Shown here: in pieces, positions 11,722 to 29,429 of the stretch
How the letters are laid out: the number at the start of each line of letters is the position of its first letter
How positions within the stretch are numbered: the stretch's first letter is position 1
Source of the DNA: Cristatella mucedo
Taxonomy: Eukaryota; Bryozoa; Phylactolaemata; Cristatellidae
Length of the DNA: 64,000 nucleotides
Direction: 5' to 3'
NCBI GenBank assembly: GCA_009760855.2
Contig: WPIO01000067.1
Location: 1,232,501-1,296,500, forward strand
The notes under the pieces: generated by a model
Seen by the model: the letters and a program-made list of their open reading frames with translations, nothing else
Told to the model about the DNA's origin: nothing
Databases searched by the model: none
Made by a program: the position numbers and the translations under genes

Positions 11722-13487
11722 AATAATAATAACAATAATAATGTACTTGATAAAGCGCCCTCAGAGAACTTGATCTCTTTCTAGGCGCTTTACATTTGCT
11801 GCAAAGGGAAATGCAATTAAATGGTAAGTAAAATCATGCTTGAAAAACAAACAAAATGAATAACATGGTTAGGGGTGACACGCACAGGAGGGTCAGCATG
11901 CAAATGTGGTTAGTGGCAGAATGCACAGTGTCAGCACGCATAAGCACATCAAGGACGAATCACAGGGACCCAGTAAATGCTGCATTAAATAGGTGTGTTT
12001 TTTAAGTTCCTTTTAAATGTGGTCAGGTCAGGGGATGTTCTGACGCAGGTCGGGAGGGAGTTCCAGGCTTTGGGAGCATACGAACTAAATGCACGGTCTC
12101 CATAGGATTTAAGGTTTGTACGAGGTATTTCTAGACTGTTGGATTCCAAAAAGCGGGTGTTACGATGCTTGGACTGATGGGGTAGTATATCTGAGAGATA
12201 GGCTGGAGCCATAGAATGAAGGGACCTAAAAGTGAGCGACAAAACCTTGAAGTCAATCCGTTGCTTGACTGGTAACCAGTGCAGGTCGGCGAGAAGTGGA
12301 GTAATGTGGCAACTGCGACGCTCACGACAGACAAGCCTAGCTGCAGAGTTTTGCACCGGCTGCAATCGCCTGATCGCACATGCTGGTAGGCCAGTAAGCA
12401 GTGAGTTGCAGATATCGAGACGAGATGTCACGAATGCATGGACCAACTTAGACGTGGTATCCTTATCTAAACAAGCCCGAATTTTAGCAATGTTATGAAG
12501 CTGAAAATAGGCAGATTTGACTGTGGAGCTGATATGGTCGTCTAACGAGAGGTCGCTTTGGAATATGACACCTAGATTTCGAGCTGATTCGACAGGAGAT
12601 ATGCTGGCAGAGCCAATTTTGAGAGACAGCCTTTCTAATCTCTGAATCACACTGGGTTTGCCCATAACTAGTAAGTTAGTTTTGTCATCGTTTAGTTTTA
12701 GAAAAATTTGCTGCCATCCATGTGCGGATGTCATCAATGCATGCAGCTAGTGAGTTGAGAGAATTTGAGGTGCTTGAAAGCTGGGACGGATCAAAGCAAA
12801 GGTACAACTGAGTGTCATCCGCATAGAAGTGAAAGCCTAGATTGTGCTTGGAAATCACATCAGCAAGAGGGAGAGTGTAAACCGTGAAAAGAACCGGACC
12901 TAGCACGGAGCCCTGAGGTACTCCATATTTCAGAGGTGCTTCAGATGATCTTTGTCCATTCACGTCAATACTCTGGAGTCTCCCACTGAGATAGGACCTG
13001 AACCACTGCAGAGCAGTGCCAGTGATGCCCAGGCGAGATGAGAGGCGCTCTGGAAGAACTTTGTGATCGATGGTGTCAAAAGCTGCCGAAAGATTGAGCA
13101 AAACAAGCAGAGACACTCTACCCATGTCTGCATTCCTAAGTAGGTCATTGTATACCCTAAGCAATGCTGACTCTGTGGAGTGATTAGCTCTAAAGCCAGA
13201 CTGGAACTTACTAGCAATGTGTGAGGTTTCGATATATGAGTTCAGCTGGTCTGCCACGACCCGTTCCAGTGTCTTTGATAGGAATGGTAGAAGGGAGACT
13301 GGGCGGTAGTTGCTCAAGTTCTCTTAGTCTAGTGTTGCTTTCTTGAGAAAAGGCCTGACTACAGGTTTTTTGAAAGGTGCTGGGACATGACCTGAGGCTA
13401 ATGACACATTAATGATGTTAGCTATGCATGGCAGCAGCAGATCAATGCAACGTAGGAGCAGGACAGTGGGAATTGTGGGTCCAGAGG
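11722..13487 (-). pseudogene. LINE family 1 (L2-like) reverse transcriptase, longest copy
   Basis: This is a 5'-truncated L2/CR1-like element. From 13480 downward it encodes GPTIPTVLLLRCIDLLLPC, then NLSNYRPVSLLPFLSKTLER, FRANHSTESALLRVYNDLL, AFDTIDHKVL, YGVPQGSVLGPVLFTVYTLP, FHFYADDTQLYLCFDPSQ, and the C-terminal RNLGVIFQSDLSLDDHISST and [20 protein letters not shown] regions. The YADD catalytic motif is intact. A stop lies just upstream of NLSNYRP (about 13323). A run of five A at 12702-12706, against four in the sister copies, breaks the frame after TWMAANF. It ends with the stem-loop and an ATT tail at 11722. It cannot be active. Confidence 0.9.
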
Positions 13488-14796
13488 ACTCGTTGTCTCC
13501 GCATGGCGAACGGAGGAATAACGAAACAAGATACCCCGAAAAAAGTGATCACGTGATTTTACAGCAAGGAGGAAACGAGTGTTCGTCGTTTGCTCGTTGC
13601 TGTGAAATCACTTGATAAATAAGGAGCCGTGTTGAACTACGTTTGCCTAAAATCAAGAACCGACTGTATAGACTAAAATCGCAAAGACCACACAGCACGC
13701 AGAATCAAATCAGCACGCAGAATCAACCCGGTGCCGGCGGTCGGTGCGCGAAGTGGGTCGAATTTAGGAGGCGTTCTTTGTCTCTACTCGGTCAGTCTTT
13801 CTCTATCTGCGTTCGCCTTGACATAGCTGTCCTCGTTTCTTAACCTCTGATTTTAGATCGCCGTCTCTGCATATGCGATCATCTCTGGTTCCCTATCCCC
13901 TTTCACTTTGCCTCTGTGTGGAGAGGAAGGTATCCATTGCTGTCTATATCTCTGCTCCGAAGTTTTCCTGTCTACTGTCCTCCAATCTCCCATCTCTTTT
14001 GCTCTGCCTTCCGGTCTCCCTTTCCCGTCTTTCGCTCTGCCTTCCGGTCTCTCCGTCTCTTCGTCGGTAGTGCTCTCTCTTCTTCCTCTCTCATCTCTTT
14101 CCCTTTACAACTCTCCTTCAATGCCTTCATCAGCGACTCTTTCTTTTTTCTGTGCGTTCACCAGTCTGTTCACCTGTTGCCTCTTCATCTTCGTAGTCTG
14201 TCTCACTCCGAGCGTATGAAAGCGAATTACTAAATGAAAATTGCTACTACCTTATTCTGTAATAACCTTCAGAAAGACAGCTGTCTGTATGACTATACAA
14301 GAGTCTTAAGCACGCGAGGTTAAGTTCAATTCCAGCTGCCCGAGTCGATTCATGTCAACGCCTTCCTGAGATGCAATCGTCAAGAGTTCCCTGCCGAGTT
14401 GTCTGCAGGATAAAATGTATATTTTAGCATACCTGCATATCTGGTATACCTACCGTACTTGCATACCTGCCAGTGATAAGGACACTCGCTGCGCCGCCAT
14501 TCACCTCATTTCACCTGCGAGAACTGCAAGAAAGCGGCTGAACGTGGAAGTTACTGAAAACGGTTACCCAAAATTGCATGCAATAAAATTGCTAGACATA
14601 ATTGGAGCAAATCAATCACGAGAAAAATAGTTCTATTCATCATATATTACACTGCTACTTAATTCTTTTGTAGGATGGAATATAGGAGGAAGGGACTATT
14701 CAATTTGCTGTGAAAAGATACTGGCGGCAACGCACTGATCACTAAAGTAACTGCGTGGTGGATCCTTCCAAGTGTTAGTCATTTGTATCTCTACTA
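13488..14796. other. Unassigned, with pyrimidine-rich block
   Basis: 13690-13725 carries a direct repeat of CAGCACGCAGAATCAA. 13780-14200 is rich in TCTC and CTTCC words; frames there are Ser/Leu/Phe-rich and not convincing as protein. 14230-14790 shows nothing recognisable. Confidence 0.3.
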
Positions 14797-14945
14797 ATTA
14801 AAGCGAGAAAGTCCGTCAAGTGGCAAGATGGCGCACTTCCGTCAAGCGGCGTGATATCCTAACCTTGTCTTCCGTGACGGAATTACTATGAATCAACGAA
14901 GCGAGTCCACAGGCGGGGAGCTGCACGTAGCGGCAGACGAGCTTC
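14797..14945 (+). repeat. Dispersed repeat shared with 1616-1757
   Basis: Second copy of the short element, starting AATTAAAGCGAGAAAGTCCG and carrying GGCAAGATGGCGCACTTCCG. The AAGATGGCG word resembles a YY1-type site and CACTTCCG an ETS-type site; both are sequence resemblances only. Confidence 0.5.
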
Positions 14946-15055
14946 AACTGTTACAGCCACCGCTTGCAGTGGGCTGCCTAAAGGATCACCCACTGCAGGA
15001 CTCGAGCCCACGACCCACGGTATCGTGACGAGCTAGCACCTTACACCTGGGCGTC
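14946..15055 (-). mobile_element. SINE-B, diverged copy
   Basis: On the minus strand it carries a B-box-like GGGCTCGAGTCC and the body word CACTGCAAGCGGTGG. The head lies near 15045 and the copy lacks a clear tail. Confidence 0.6.
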
Positions 15056-15117
15056 TTATTGCTGGGGGAGGCTGCAAGTAGCGGGTTAGCACCGCCGAGG
15101 TGGGTTGCCACAAATGC

Positions 15118-15540
15118 AAGGACCAACATGGACACGGTATCTCGGTCTAAGCAATTCCACTAACCAGTTCGGTCGTGCTTCCTTTGCAGCAAATGTAAAG
15201 CACCTAGAAAGAGACTAAAGTTCTCCGAGGGCGCTTTGTCAAGTGTATTATTATTTTTATTATTAGTGTTAAGCAGGCCTCGAACTTATTTTTTTCTAAT
15301 GACAAGTAGCTGAGCGTAGGCAGACTTGACTGCGAAGCTGCTGTGGTCGTCCGGTGAAAAGATAATTTGGAACAGAACGCAGGCAGCGCCAATTTTGTGC
15401 GTTAAATTTTTCCCATTTCTTGAGTGAAACTAGGGCTGGCTCATGACTAGTAGGGTTGGTTTTATTGTCATTCGATTTAAAAATTGAAACTGACTGCGGA
15501 GCTGCGATGTGCTCGTCTAGTGGAAAGGTTCACGGCCATA
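15118..15540. mobile_element. Cluster of LINE family 1 fragments
   Basis: Three pieces are packed together: a minus-strand scrap (ACCAACATGGACACGGTATC, about 15122), a plus-strand 3' tail with stem-loop and ATT tail (about 15185-15268), and a minus-strand coding scrap (GGCAGACTTGACTGCGAAGC and on, about 15320-15530). All are short and broken. Confidence 0.65.
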
Positions 15541-15569
15541 AGGTAAGACTCCTCCTGCTACGCATCATT

Positions 15570-15870
15570 TATAATAATAATTGTAACATTACACTTGCAT
15601 AGCGCCCAAAGAGAATTTAATCTCTTTCTAGGCACTTTACAGTGCTGTAAATAAAGCATGATAAAAACGGCATACGGTGGTAGCATGCACGATGTCAACA
15701 AGCACAACGTGATTAGGGCGACATGGACATGCAATCATCATGCAATTTCATCAGCGATGGCGGGAGAGCTTATGCGACGCACTGGCCTTGAGCGCAGGAC
15801 GTTCGCATCCAACTGGTGGGAAAGGGGAGATAACAGGCCGAGGTCGGCTGATGTAAAAACATCATTTACG
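15570..15870 (-). mobile_element. LINE family 1, 3' end
   Basis: The tail ATAATAATAATTG, the words TAGCGCCCAAAGAGAATTTA and CTTTCTAGGCACTTTACAG, and the TAGCATGCAC..GTCAAC block match other minus-strand tails. The coding part is absent or unrecognisable past about 15760. Confidence 0.65.
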
Positions 15871-16119
15871 CAGCGATAGAGGAGCCGCGGCGGCTCTGCC
15901 AGACGTGACCCCGAGGTCACGCCTGGCAGAGCACACCTTGAACCCCACCCACTCCCCCACCCGCCAGAACTGACGTTCGAGCAGACGCCTCGCCTCGTTT
16001 TGCATAGATGGCTGTGAGCTGACGCACCGAGCGCACGGTCGGCCTCTGCCGTTTTCGTCGTGCGGCATTTGGTCACAAGTCACTTCGTACTTATGAGGTG
16101 TGCCTGCACTGTGCCACCT

Positions 16120-16225
16120 TGCCACCCAGCTTGCAGCAAGCCATGCAGGATAGCCCGCAGCAGGACTCGAACCCGACTCTCCCGATCAGGGTGGCAAAGC
16201 GCGGTCGCTTTACCTCCGTGCTCAA
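16120..16225 (-). mobile_element. SINE-B-like fragment, strongly diverged
   Basis: On the minus strand the words GGGTTCGAGTCCTGCTGCGG and GCTTGCTGCAAGC-type text resemble the SINE-B B-box and body. Only the head region is recognisable. Confidence 0.4.
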
Positions 16226-16379
16226 AGCTACCGAATGCGTGCCGAAAGCCGCCTGGGCTCTATACAAAACTCTCCTGCGTAACACCCACGTCGTCTTTGT
16301 GGGGTTGTATAGATAGAAACGCATACACGCACGCACGCCTAAGCGGCGTAAGCGTGAGCACGTGCGTAGGCCGCATAAG

Positions 16380-18930
16380 CCGCACAGCACAGGGTGAACG
16401 TCCGCCGCCGCCGGCGGCGGACGGAGGCGGAGGCGGAGGCGGCGGCGGCGGCGGCGGCGGCGGCGAGCAACGCTCCAGCCGTCGACAGCAAACGTCGGCG
16501 GGCGTTCAGGTTCGGCGGGCGGGCGGAGGGACGCGGGTGCTCAGCTCGGGACGCCGAGCGGATCGATTGCTAACGGAGAAGCCATTCGGACGCGGTCCGC
16601 TCGAGTCAGCACTCTCGAGCGGACCGGGCCGGCCGGGCCCAGACAATAGTAGAAAGCCTGCCGGAAGCTTCGTCTTCCCATCGGATGCGATCGCCGCCGC
16701 CGCCGCCGCCGCGCCCTCTCTAATTGGCAGGTCTCGCCACTGCTGCTGTGGCCATTTACGGTTATTGGCGGGTTGGGCAGAGCGGCCGCTGCCGTAGTCG
16801 AATCGCAGCGGCCGGCGGTGCGAAGCTGCGTCAGAGCGCCGCCGATGCAATGAGGTTAGTAGCAACTGCAGCGGCAGCGCAACAGTCGCGTCCGCATCCG
16901 CCGACAGACGCGGTGCAGCAGTCGCTCAGTAACGGCGCTGGCGGCCCGGGCTGCACCCCTCGACCTCGAGCAGTCTAGACAGAAGGGTCGCTCTGCAAAG
17001 TCTTTGCACGCCGTACACGCACGACCCCCCCCCCTCCGTACACGCACCCGCTCTCCCTCGTTGCGCGCGCCCCCCTGGCAAAGTCTGCACGTCGTCCGGC
17101 GATCAGCGTAGGTGCGGCGCCGCCGCTGCGCTAGCTCTAGCCCGAGGCGATCCGACCCGGCTCCTTGGCTGCCTGAGCGTCCTAGCGACGGCGCTCGAAC
17201 GGAACTTCGAATCTCGACGGACGCAGACGGACGCCGTAGATGGCTGGTCGGGCGGCTGCTGATCGGGCGCTCAGCCGCCGGCGTTACCTCTCGAGCTCCT
17301 CTTACCGCGCCCACGCTGGCCGGCGCCGTGTCAGGCAGCTGAAGCTGCGGCTGGAGTCTACATCCGCAGGTCCTCGCCTCGTGACTCGACGCACGCCTCG
17401 ACCTCGTCGGCCCCGTCGGGAGGCGGCGGCGCAGACCTTTGTTTGGCCTCGAGCCGCCGCCGGGTCGTACGGTTGTCGGCGCGTACGACGTACGACGACG
17501 ATCTCCCGTCACGCGACGTTCCAGAAAACGGGCGGGAGCGCGCCCGCAAAAAGTAGTCGGCGACGTCGGGTGCATCCCCGACCTCGAAACGCCGCCGCCG
17601 GCGATCGATGCAAATAGGTGTCGCAAATAGGCTCCGAATGGCGCATTAGAGCCATCCCGCGACGGTCGAACTTCGCTGGCTTAGCCGCAGCTGATCGACG
17701 GCGTCTGGTAGGAAGTTACACACCCAAAAGAAAATCCATCCGGGTGCATCCGGACATCACAATCTATTGACGACGTAATCCGGCAGCGCGCTTCGAAAAT
17801 GCAAGCCGGTTCAGCGCCTGGGCTTTACTTCGCGATCGTAGGACGAACGGCGGTAGGAGCGGTCAAGCCGCCGCTGAGGCGTCGCCGCGCGGCCGGCGGC
17901 GCATCTCAGCCCGGTCAGAGGTCACTCTTAACGACCCAGATCGCGCGGGTTCGAGCCGTGCAGTGGGCAATCCTTTTCGCCCGGTGGCTACAGCCGTCAA
18001 AAGCTCTTCTGCCGCTATGCAAATGGAGGCAAAGGTTGAATCGGAAACTCGAATCTTTCTGGCCTGTTAGCGCAGGAACCTAAGGTTCGAAAAGAGAGAC
18101 CGAGAGACCGGCTCTGACTAGCTGACTGCTCTCGCATCGCCGGTCGATATAAGGCTCTGCTCTGCCCATGCTAGCTCTCGCGAGACGCCCTCCAGCGGAT
18201 GTAGCTGCAGCCCGTACCGGCTACCATGCTTTCCGGTGCGACTGCTGAGCCGCAGCGAGTTATCTCCTCAGACTCAGGCTCGGCGACTCAGGCGTTCGCG
18301 CGTGCGGGCGAGCGACTCCTTTGTCTGACACTCACGTGAGGCAAACGCTTTATCGTTGTACCACCGTTGCACAGTCGACACTCTGTCGCCACCACGCTGC
18401 GCCTTGCGGCGGCGCGGTAAATGTCGAACAAAAGGTCTGCGGGCAAAAGTCGGCAGGTCAAAGTCGGCGTGTTAAGGTGGGCTCGCACGGGGCTTGCATT
18501 CTCATCCGCTCGCCTAAAGCGTAACGTTCGCGTCCTTGAAATTGGCGTCGGCGCGCGACTCGGAGCGACGCACTGCCTACTGTCGGTACGTCGCATTGCT
18601 CTAACAGCAAAATGCCGGCGGCGAAATGTCGCAACGGTAGCACATTCGTCGTGTACTGTGTTCCGCTACCCTTTTATTCTGCAGCTACTCGGGCGTCGTC
18701 AGCAGCGTCGTCTGCATCAGTCAGCGTCGTCTGCAGCCGACAGCGAAAACTCCTCGAAAAAACTCCCGAAAAACTCCCGAAAACGCCTCCACGCAACCGC
18801 AGCGCCTAAACCGAAGCTAACTAAATCGAACCAATACGCGTTCGCAGAGGCGACGACCGCGATTCGCGCCGACCGCGTCCGTCACGTAACCTCGACGCGC
18901 GCTATGCGTCTAAAGCGGCGCGCCTTCATA
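16380..18930. other. GC- and CpG-rich block, no gene recognised
   Basis: Long GC-rich stretch with (GGC)n at 16431-16464 and (GCC)n near 16693-16712. Long open frames on both strands (for example 16856-17626 minus) are Arg/Ala/Pro/Ser-rich with no domain, as expected from composition. It could be a CpG-island promoter or untranslated exon region for a neighbouring gene; nothing decides this. A weak SINE-B-like B-box (CGGGTTCGAGCC) lies at about 17948. Confidence 0.35.
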
Positions 18931-19440
18931 GAACCTCAGCCTCGGCACTCCGCACGTACTGCATGTACCTGACGCTTAATCTGACGCAACGACTGCCTCG
19001 ATCCGAGTGTCGTGCGTGGACGCGGACGTCGAAGTAGTCTGAGTAGACGACCTCTGAGTAGACTCTGACCTCTGACCTCAGTCTGAGTAGACCGTGCTCG
19101 GGTTGCTCGGACACCGCAGCGAATACACTGATTTAATAACTGACTTACTGAGCGAATACACTCTTCAGCTGCTCGCCTTGCGATTGGCGAGTCGCCTTTA
19201 TCGATGAGAATCTCTGAGCTATTATTGTATACAATATATATTCTTATGTATTGCAGTATTGTATATATTATTATATAGCTATATATATACATAATATATA
19301 CATATACATAATATATATATATATAATATATATATATATATTATGTATTATATTAGCTATATATAATATAGCTAAATATTAAATTAGCTATATATATATA
19401 TATTATTCCATTATATTGCTCAGGCTGAGTGGTTGGCGTA
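18931..19440. repeat. CTCTGAGTAGAC tandem words and AT-palindromic tract
   Basis: 18999-19100 repeats words such as TGAGTAGAC and CTCTGACCT. From 19225 to 19405 there is a TA-rich, largely self-complementary tract (ATATATAATATATATATATA and variants). Confidence 0.7.
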
Positions 19441-19634
19441 TGCGAATTACGAAACCCGACGGCAGCTTGGACTCAGGATGTTAGGCTTAGCGGATGGAGG
19501 GGGAGGTTCGCATTCTGAGACCCACGGACAAACAGGTGACGCACAGCAAGAATTTTCCGAAGGAATTCACAGCTTCAGCGAGCGCGTTCGCACTGCAAAT
19601 CTGATTCCCCTCGTTCTCACCAGCTGTCCAATCT

Positions 19635-19704
<70 letters not shown>

Positions 19705-19892
19705 GGCGCGCGTCCATTTGCTAGTCCAGCTACAATTTCATGCATACGCTTTTTTAGTTATTGCTTCCGGTTCTCGCCGTTTTATCCACTTCGAGGCTGC
19801 AAAGTTGCCACGCTCCGCCACCACCGCCAATCAATTTTGAGTTACGCTCATACCCAGCTTCACGCCACTCATCGCTTCACTCATCCACTTCA

Positions 19893-19988
<96 letters not shown>

Positions 19989-20006
19989 CTCGCTCTCTCT
20001 CTCTAG
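19635..20006. repeat. Two long CT microsatellites
   Basis: (CT)n runs at 19635-19702 and 19900-20004. The second joins directly to a LINE 3' end at the position where intact copies read AATCTCTTTCTAGGCGC, so it appears to have grown from the CTCTTTCT run of that element. Confidence 0.95.
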
Positions 20007-20235
20007 GTGCTCTACATTTGCTGCAAAGGAAACGCGATCGAGTGGTGAGTGGTATCATGCTTGATAAACAGCATAAATAACATGGTTAGGGGTGACATAC
20101 ACAGGGTCAGCATTCAAGTGTGGTTAGTGGCAGCATGCAACAGTGTCAGCACATAAAGGACGAATCACAGGGACTCACTGAATGCTGTCATAAATAGGTG
20201 GGTTTTTTTAATGTGGTCAAGTCAGGGGACTCGCT
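20004..20235 (-). mobile_element. LINE family 1, 3' end
   Basis: TAGGTGCTCTACATTTGCTG through GCTGTCATAAATAGGTGGGT matches the minus-strand 3' untranslated sequence of other copies. It stops near TGTGGTCAAGTCAGGGGA (about 20230). The ATT tail is replaced by the CT microsatellite. Confidence 0.85.
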
Positions 20236-20403
20236 CGCTCTCGCTCACGATATTTCTTTCTTTCGTTCTCTCTTTCTGTCTCACGCTCGTATTCCCTCGC
20301 TTTCGCCCTCCTCCATTTTCTGCCTCTATGCCACGTCTCTACTTTCGCTTTTGCATAAGTCACTTGCAGCAGGAGCAGCCGCGACGCGTCGCCGCTGACG
20401 CTG

Positions 20404-20406
20404 CAT

Positions 20407-20443
<37 letters not shown>

Positions 20444-20446
20444 TGG
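20404..20446. repeat. CCG trinucleotide run
   Basis: About 11 to 13 consecutive CCG/GCC units just upstream of the first recognised exon of the ankyrin gene. Poly-Ala, poly-Arg and poly-Gly frames cross it. Confidence 0.9.
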
Positions 20447-20576
20447 ATGAAGTGACGGTGAGCGTTCGACGCCTCTGCAAGCGCGCCCTCTTGCCGCCTG
20501 CAGTCGCACCACCTCGGCTGTACTCGGCGCCGTGGCAAATGGTGACAGTGGCTTGCTTCGGACCGCTCTGCAGCGC

Positions 20577-27111
<6,535 letters not shown>

Positions 27112-27124
27112 TGACGCGGCGACG

Positions 27125-27485
27125 GCGGCCTCGAACGACGGTGCGTGGAAAAGAAGCACGGCGGAAGAAAGAAGCAGTGCGGCGGAAGAAAAGACGCGCG
27201 GCGGAAGAAAAGAAATCGCGGCGGAAGAAAAGAAGCGCGGCGGAAGAAAAAAGCAGCGCGGCGGAAGAAAGAAGCGCGGCGGAAGAAAGAAGCGCGGCGG
27301 AAGAAAAAAGCAGCGCGGCGGAAGAAAGAAGCGCGGCGGAAGAAAAGAAGCGCGGCGGAAGAAAAGAAGCGCGGCGGAAGAAAAAAGCAGCGCGGCGGAA
27401 GAAAGAAGCGCGGCGGAAGAAAGAAGCAGTGCGGCGGAAGAAAAGACGCGCGGCGGAAGAATAGAAGCGCGGCGGCGGTGAAGAC
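27125..27485 (+). repeat. GCGGCGGAAGAAA minisatellite after the ASB-like stop codon
   Basis: About 18 imperfect copies of a 17-21 base unit built from GCGGCGGAAGAAA plus AGAAGC or AAAGCAGC. It begins within 15-40 bases of the stop codon. All three plus frames are open and rich in Arg, Lys, Glu, Ala and Gly; this reflects the purine-rich repeat rather than proven coding. Probably 3' untranslated DNA. Confidence 0.9.
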
Positions 27486-28850
27486 TTCCGGAAGAGGTAG
27501 AGAGGAGGAGAACGAGCAGGCGGCAGCCGTCGCGCGGGCGGCGACCGACGGCTGCCGCCTGAGAGAAGGCCGCTACCTTTCGCGGCGAATGAGCTCATCG
27601 AGCCCCGCCGCGCTGTGGCGTCGTCGCGAGGCAAACCGGCGGCGCCGCCGAATTCTCGCACTTCGCTTCGCCGCGGTCAACGGTCGAGAGTCGGACTCTT
27701 GGTGGCAAAAGTCCACTCCCGTGCGAGCTCGCGCACGCACGTGGGCGCTGCGACCTTGCTGTTTCCTCGTTGCCTGCCTCGTTCCCCGTGTCAGTGTCGC
27801 TGCCAGTGTCTTGCCCGCAGCGCCGCTCGAAGGGGGGGGGGAGTGAACAGCGTCGTGCCAGCCACGCTCTTTTTCATCCGAATCGCCACATCGAAGGCCG
27901 ACGATTCGACGGAATTTCTACCGAAAGGAGACAGAGATCTTTCGTGGGGACGCGCGACGAGACCGGCGACAAGAAGAAAAACGAAGCCTTTAACTTATGG
28001 GCTGTCGAGCGGCGACGGCTGCATTGGCCGTTGGCGAGCGGTCGCACGCGTTGCTGGATAGGCTGCTCTCCATGGCAGAGGAAGAGGAAGAAATGAGAGG
28101 ACAGTATCAGCACAGTGGCCAGCTGAGTTCGAGGATTGGAATGCTTGGATCGCGCCGCCTTTCTTCCGCAATTCGGCGAAGTCGCCTGGCACGATGCCCA
28201 CGATGTGGTCACACGCTTCGGTCACACGCAGCAGTGGGAGGCTCCTCGTGCGAGTGGAGCGTGTGAGTCCGGTTGCGTGCGAGACAACGTGATGACCGTG
28301 CCACGCCCACACTCTTAAGGTGCAAAGCAAACGCTTTGCTGTTATTAAAGACGATACACGGGTTTCTTAGGGCAATGCATAACTTTTATTGTTAGTATTA
28401 GATTCGCGAGCCATTTAATTTCGTGACTGCTGCAGTCAGATCAAGTCTCGCCTCGTGACATCGGACAAAACTCACTGCGGTAACTTGTAAAAATGAATCC
28501 AGAAAGTTGCAAGCCGCAGCTCGCCATATTTTCTTGCAAGCAAAGATTCCACAGACAGCACTGAGTGCACCCGGGTAACCCGTTGTAATGCAATCAAAAC
28601 ATGTCAGTGTCAGCGGACATGTCAGTGGACGCGAGATTTCGCAGGATAGCAATGTAGTGAGTGTATCTTCGTTTGTAACTCCACAAAGATTATGTCGGTA
28701 TTACGAAGAAGAGTTTTGTTTAGCGAATTCACAGCCAAAGCGTCTTTCGGTACAAAACAAGTGAGAAGAATAGCTAAGTGAAGAGGGCAGTCGAGTTAGT
28801 TAGTGCTTTATGTGGAAGTAGCAGCTCAGAGCGGCTGGAAAAGATGTGTT
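27486..28850. other. Downstream flank of the ASB-like gene
   Basis: GC-rich to about 28320, then moderate. Open frames on both strands have no recognised domain. An ATTAAA word at 28344 could serve as a variant polyadenylation signal for the ASB-like transcript, but this is weak. Confidence 0.3.
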
Positions 28851-29280
28851 GCAGTTGATTAGATACCATTGCATAAGAAATGTGACAGGAAGTTCCACAG
28901 CCCAGGAACTGCAGAGCAGAAGCTTGTCGTCAGCGGTCTTTAAGGCTAGAGACGGCAGTTGATTTATTTTCCACAGAGGAGACCAGTTTCAGCCTCCTCT
29001 GCATGCTCCTCTGGGGGCACGAGGAGCAGGCTGAAACTGGTAAATCAGTTCAGCTAGGTAAGAAAGAGCCAAGCCGAGGCCTTGTGAGGAGTCAGCGTAA
29101 GAGCTTCCCTCACAAACCGGAAGCCATTTAAGCTCCTTCAGCAATAAACGCATGGTCAAACTAGGGGATTTGTTCACAAGCCTTGCAGCCATATTAATCA
29201 CGAGGTGCCCTGGCCTAATGAGTTTTTTGGTAGCCCAGCTAAAATGGAATTGCAATAATCTAGCCGAGACACAACCTGGG
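28850..29280 (-). pseudogene. LINE family 2 relic
   Basis: The minus frame reads VINMAARLVNKSPSLTMRLLL then KELKWLPVCEGSS, LALSYLAELIYQFQPAP, matching the copy at 5860-6080. Further on (about 28940-28900) it parallels the DKLLLCSSWAVELPVTF region. Frameshifts are present. Confidence 0.75.
28984..29041. repeat. Inverted repeat within the LINE relic
   Basis: CCAGTTTCAGCC and its inverse GGCTGAAACTGG flank about 33 bases that also contain CTCCTC/GAGGAG words. It looks like a local inverted duplication inside the LINE family 2 copy. Confidence 0.7.
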
Positions 29281-29429
29281 AGCTAGTTCACTAGGGTCAA
29301 GCGATACAGTACGTCAACGAAAACGAAGCGCCGACCATCAACTTCCTGTTGATCGCAGATGGTGCTTCGGCGATACATCGTCGCCGGGCGTCCCTGTAGA
29401 GACTGCCTCCAGCCAGGAAGGCAGGCGCT

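Noticed and set aside
16856-17626. 256-codon open frame on the minus strand in the GC-rich block
   Set aside because: Arg/Ser/Ala/Pro-rich with no domain; overlapping open frames on both strands are expected at this GC content, and no splice or start context singles it out.
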